From NCBI GenBank assembly GCA_017618475.1, contig JAFZUF010000034.1, forward strand, positions 1 through 12,877: a stretch of DNA of 12,877 nt, written 5' to 3'. The notes beneath the pieces are model-generated. The model saw only the letters and a program-made list of their open reading frames with translations, ran no database searches and was not told the origin of the DNA. Below are positions 11,056 through 12,877 of this stretch, piece by piece. How positions within the stretch are numbered: position 1 is the first letter of the stretch; each line of letters opens with the position of its first letter. The DNA is from Clostridia bacterium (lineage in GTDB: Bacteria > Bacillota > Clostridia > Christensenellales > UBA1242). A program made the position numbers and the translations under genes.

Positions 11056-12877
11056 CCAACGGTTGTTTACCAAACACATTCTTCATCTTGCCGACACGGT
11101 TAATGCTTGGTAATTTATCTACAGTACGCGCTAACAAATTACCGCTTTCGGTCTTGACCACTAAATCATCATCCGGGCGCGCGAAAGCTGCAAAGATAAT
11201 TTCTTCACCTTTCGCCATACCGGTAGCAATCGTCAAACCTTTACGGTAACGCACCATTTTGTCGATATCTTTCATCGCGACCTTTTTGGCATTACCTAAG
11301 TTCGTTACCATTACGGCATAGCCCGAACCTTCCGCGGTCGAAATACCAGCCAACCACGCGCTGTCATCCATTTGCATACCTTTAACACCGGATGCAATAC
11401 GACCTTGTACCGGAACATCACCGGTAGCCGCATTCAAAACGTTCCCCACGTTGGTAATCATCAAGATCGTACGGTTCTTTGGTAATTTTTGCACAGCCAT
11501 GATTTCATCGCGACGGTCTTCGCGAATCTTGTAAACGTCGAAGACTGACTTAATCACGCCACAAGCATCGCTAAATTTCGAACGTTTAATCATACCGGTT
11601 TTCGATAACCAAACCAAATCATATTCCGGTAACGCATCGGCATTCGCGGGATAAATTGCCACTGGATACTCTTGCGGTAACGCGGTCGGGAACAAGGTTT
11701 TCAAGGTAATACCTTTATCTTTCAAACGGCATTCCGGAACATCACCACCGAACAATTTGTAACACTTACCTAAATTGGTAAAGATATGTAATAGCTTGTC
11801 GGTTTGGGTTAATACAGCCACAGTGTGAACATCTTGTTCGCGCATACCATCAACCGCCGCCGTATTACTCAAGTTAAAGTGTTTTTTTGGCAAACGTTGA
11901 ATATTACCCGCCGCCGTAATCGTCATCACAACGTCTTCTACCGGCACTTCATCATCATCGGCGGTAACAGCAACATCTTCTAACTTACTTACGACACGTG
12001 TGCGACGTTCAATTTTGAAGCGTTTCTTAATCGCCAACATTTCGGTTTTAACCACTTCAAATTGTAATTTTTTACTGTTAATAATGGCGGTCAACCGTTC
12101 AATCAATTCATGCAATTCTTTTAATTCTTGCTCTAATTTCAAAACTTCCAAGTTGGTCAAACGTGCCAAACGCAAATCCAAAATCGCTTGAGCTTGGCGT
12201 TCGCTTAAATTGAAACGTTTTTGCAAACGCTCACGGGCTTCACTGGTGTGTTTACTGGTTTTAATAATCTTGATGACTTCATCAATGTTTTTGACCGCCA
12301 CCATTAAGCCTTCCAAGATATGCGCGCGTTCTTTGGCCTGGTCAAGTTCAAAGACCGAACGCTTGTAAATGACTTGACGTTGGTAGTTCACGTAATATTC
12401 GATGATTTGCAACAAGCCCATTTGACGGGGTTTGCCTTCCGCAATCGCGACCATGTTATAATTAAAGTTACAACGCAATTGTGTAAATTTATATAACTGC
12501 TCCACGATTTTGTGCGCATCGGTATCCTTACGCAACTTAATCAAGATGCGCATACCATTACGGTCGGATTCATCACGAATTTCGGTAATATTTTGCAAAT
12601 CGCCTTTTTTACTTTCGCGCAAATCGGCAATGTTTTTTTGTAATTGAACTTTGTTGACTTGGTATGGCAATTCGGTAATAACAATATTGCGCTTATCACC
12701 TTCAACTTCAATATGTACCCTACCCGACATAACCACTTTACCACGTCCGGTTTCATAGGCTTGAATCATATTGTCATCCGCTACAATCCAACCCGCCGTT
12801 GGAAAATCTGGCCCCTTGATAATCTTCAAAATTTGTTTCAAGGTAATTTTAGGATTATCAATAAAAGCAACATGCGC
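11009..12877 (-). CDS. Type IIA topoisomerase subunit A, ParC-like (topoisomerase IV A / DNA gyrase A family), 5' end off window
   Basis: About 622 residues are visible, open to the right edge; a TTG at 12841 is internal, since the frame continues upstream with AHVAFIDNPKIT. GPDFPTAG, the tower region (GKVVMSGRVHIE, ITELPYQVNK), the long coiled-coil and the LSERQAQAILDLRLARLT segment identify the breakage-reunion subunit, which cuts and rejoins DNA with subunit B. The active-site Tyr lies outside the window. The C-terminal beta-propeller follows, but the first blade reads GNIQRLPKKHFNLSNTA where GyrA would carry its QRRGGKG-type GyrA box. Absence of the box favours ParC-type decatenation over gyrase supercoiling, though naming is not certain. 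It ends at 11009, inside the gpr 3' end. Confidence 0.88.
   Translation of the reverse strand, partial: AHVAFIDNPKITLKQILKIIKGPDFPTAGWIVADDNMIQAYETGRGKVVMSGRVHIEVEGDKRNIVITELPYQVNKVQLQKNIADLRESKKGDLQNITEIRDESDRNGMRILIKLRKDTDAHKIVEQLYKFTQLRCNFNYNMVAIAEGKPRQMGLLQIIEYYVNYQRQVIYKRSVFELDQAKERAHILEGLMVAVKNIDEVIKIIKTSKHTSEARERLQKRFNLSERQAQAILDLRLARLTNLEVLKLEQELKELHELIERLTAIINSKKLQFEVVKTEMLAIKKRFKIERRTRVVSKLEDVAVTADDDEVPVEDVVMTITAAGNIQRLPKKHFNLSNTAAVDGMREQDVHTVAVLTQTDKLLHIFTNLGKCYKLFGGDVPECRLKDKGITLKTLFPTALPQEYPVAIYPANADALPEYDLVWLSKTGMIKRSKFSDACGVIKSVFDVYKIREDRRDEIMAVQKLPKNRTILMITNVGNVLNAATGDVPVQGRIASGVKGMQMDDSAWLAGISTAEGSGYAVMVTNLGNAKKVAMKDIDKMVRYRKGLTIATGMAKGEEIIFAAFARPDDDLVVKTESGNLLARTVDKLPSINRVGKMKNVFGKQPLVKAWLHRTNFATPEY

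Overview
This looks like about 12.9 kb of chromosome from a spore-forming, low-GC Gram-positive bacterium (Bacillota, Clostridia-like). The evidence is a Spo0A-type DNA-binding domain, a spore germination protease gene (gpr) next to rpsT as in Bacillus, CTP synthase, a type IIA topoisomerase A subunit and a compact AT-rich layout. I cannot name the genus.

Layout, left to right: a partial minus-strand gene for a double zinc-ribbon protein with a very acidic Asp-rich tail (1-505). Divergent from it is a Spo0A-like regulator that has the DNA-binding domain but no receiver domain (706-1236). It converges on pyrG (minus, 1244-2875). Divergent from pyrG is a membrane-anchored M1 zinc peptidase (2946-4433), followed by a shortened IlvD/Edd-family protein that has lost the expected active-site residues (4443-5714). 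Next come a tRNA-Thr(GGT) (5792-5867) and a histidine-phosphatase-like gene (minus, 5954-6424) that is AT-rich and looks acquired. A 655-bp gene-free stretch with four foldback structures follows (6425-7079). Then come a small membrane protein (7080-7295), a long ThyX-like protein (minus, 7297-8478), an SDR plus MazG-like operon (8589-9864) ending in a clear terminator, rpsT (minus, 9936-10223), a compact gpr (10303-11055), and a ParC/GyrA subunit (minus, 11009-12877, cut by the right edge).

Two themes stand out. First, the perfect 0A-box heptamer (TTCGACA/TGTCGAA) occurs, by my reading, only twice in the window. One copy is just upstream of the receiver-less Spo0A-like gene. The other lies between pyrG and the M1 peptidase, inside the pyrG promoter spacer and over the -35 of the peptidase promoter. 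This suggests an autoregulated Spo0A-like switch that does not depend on phosphorylation and links nucleotide synthesis to peptide use.

Second, most first genes have sigma-A-like promoters whose -10 hexamer ends only 6-11 nt before the start codon, with no Shine-Dalgarno sequence. They look like leaderless or near-leaderless mRNAs. Clear or plausible Shine-Dalgarno sequences appear only at the probably acquired phosphatase gene and at the internal operon gene mazG. Several enzymes also carry active-site substitutions (IlvD-like, ThyX-like, SDR, histidine phosphatase).
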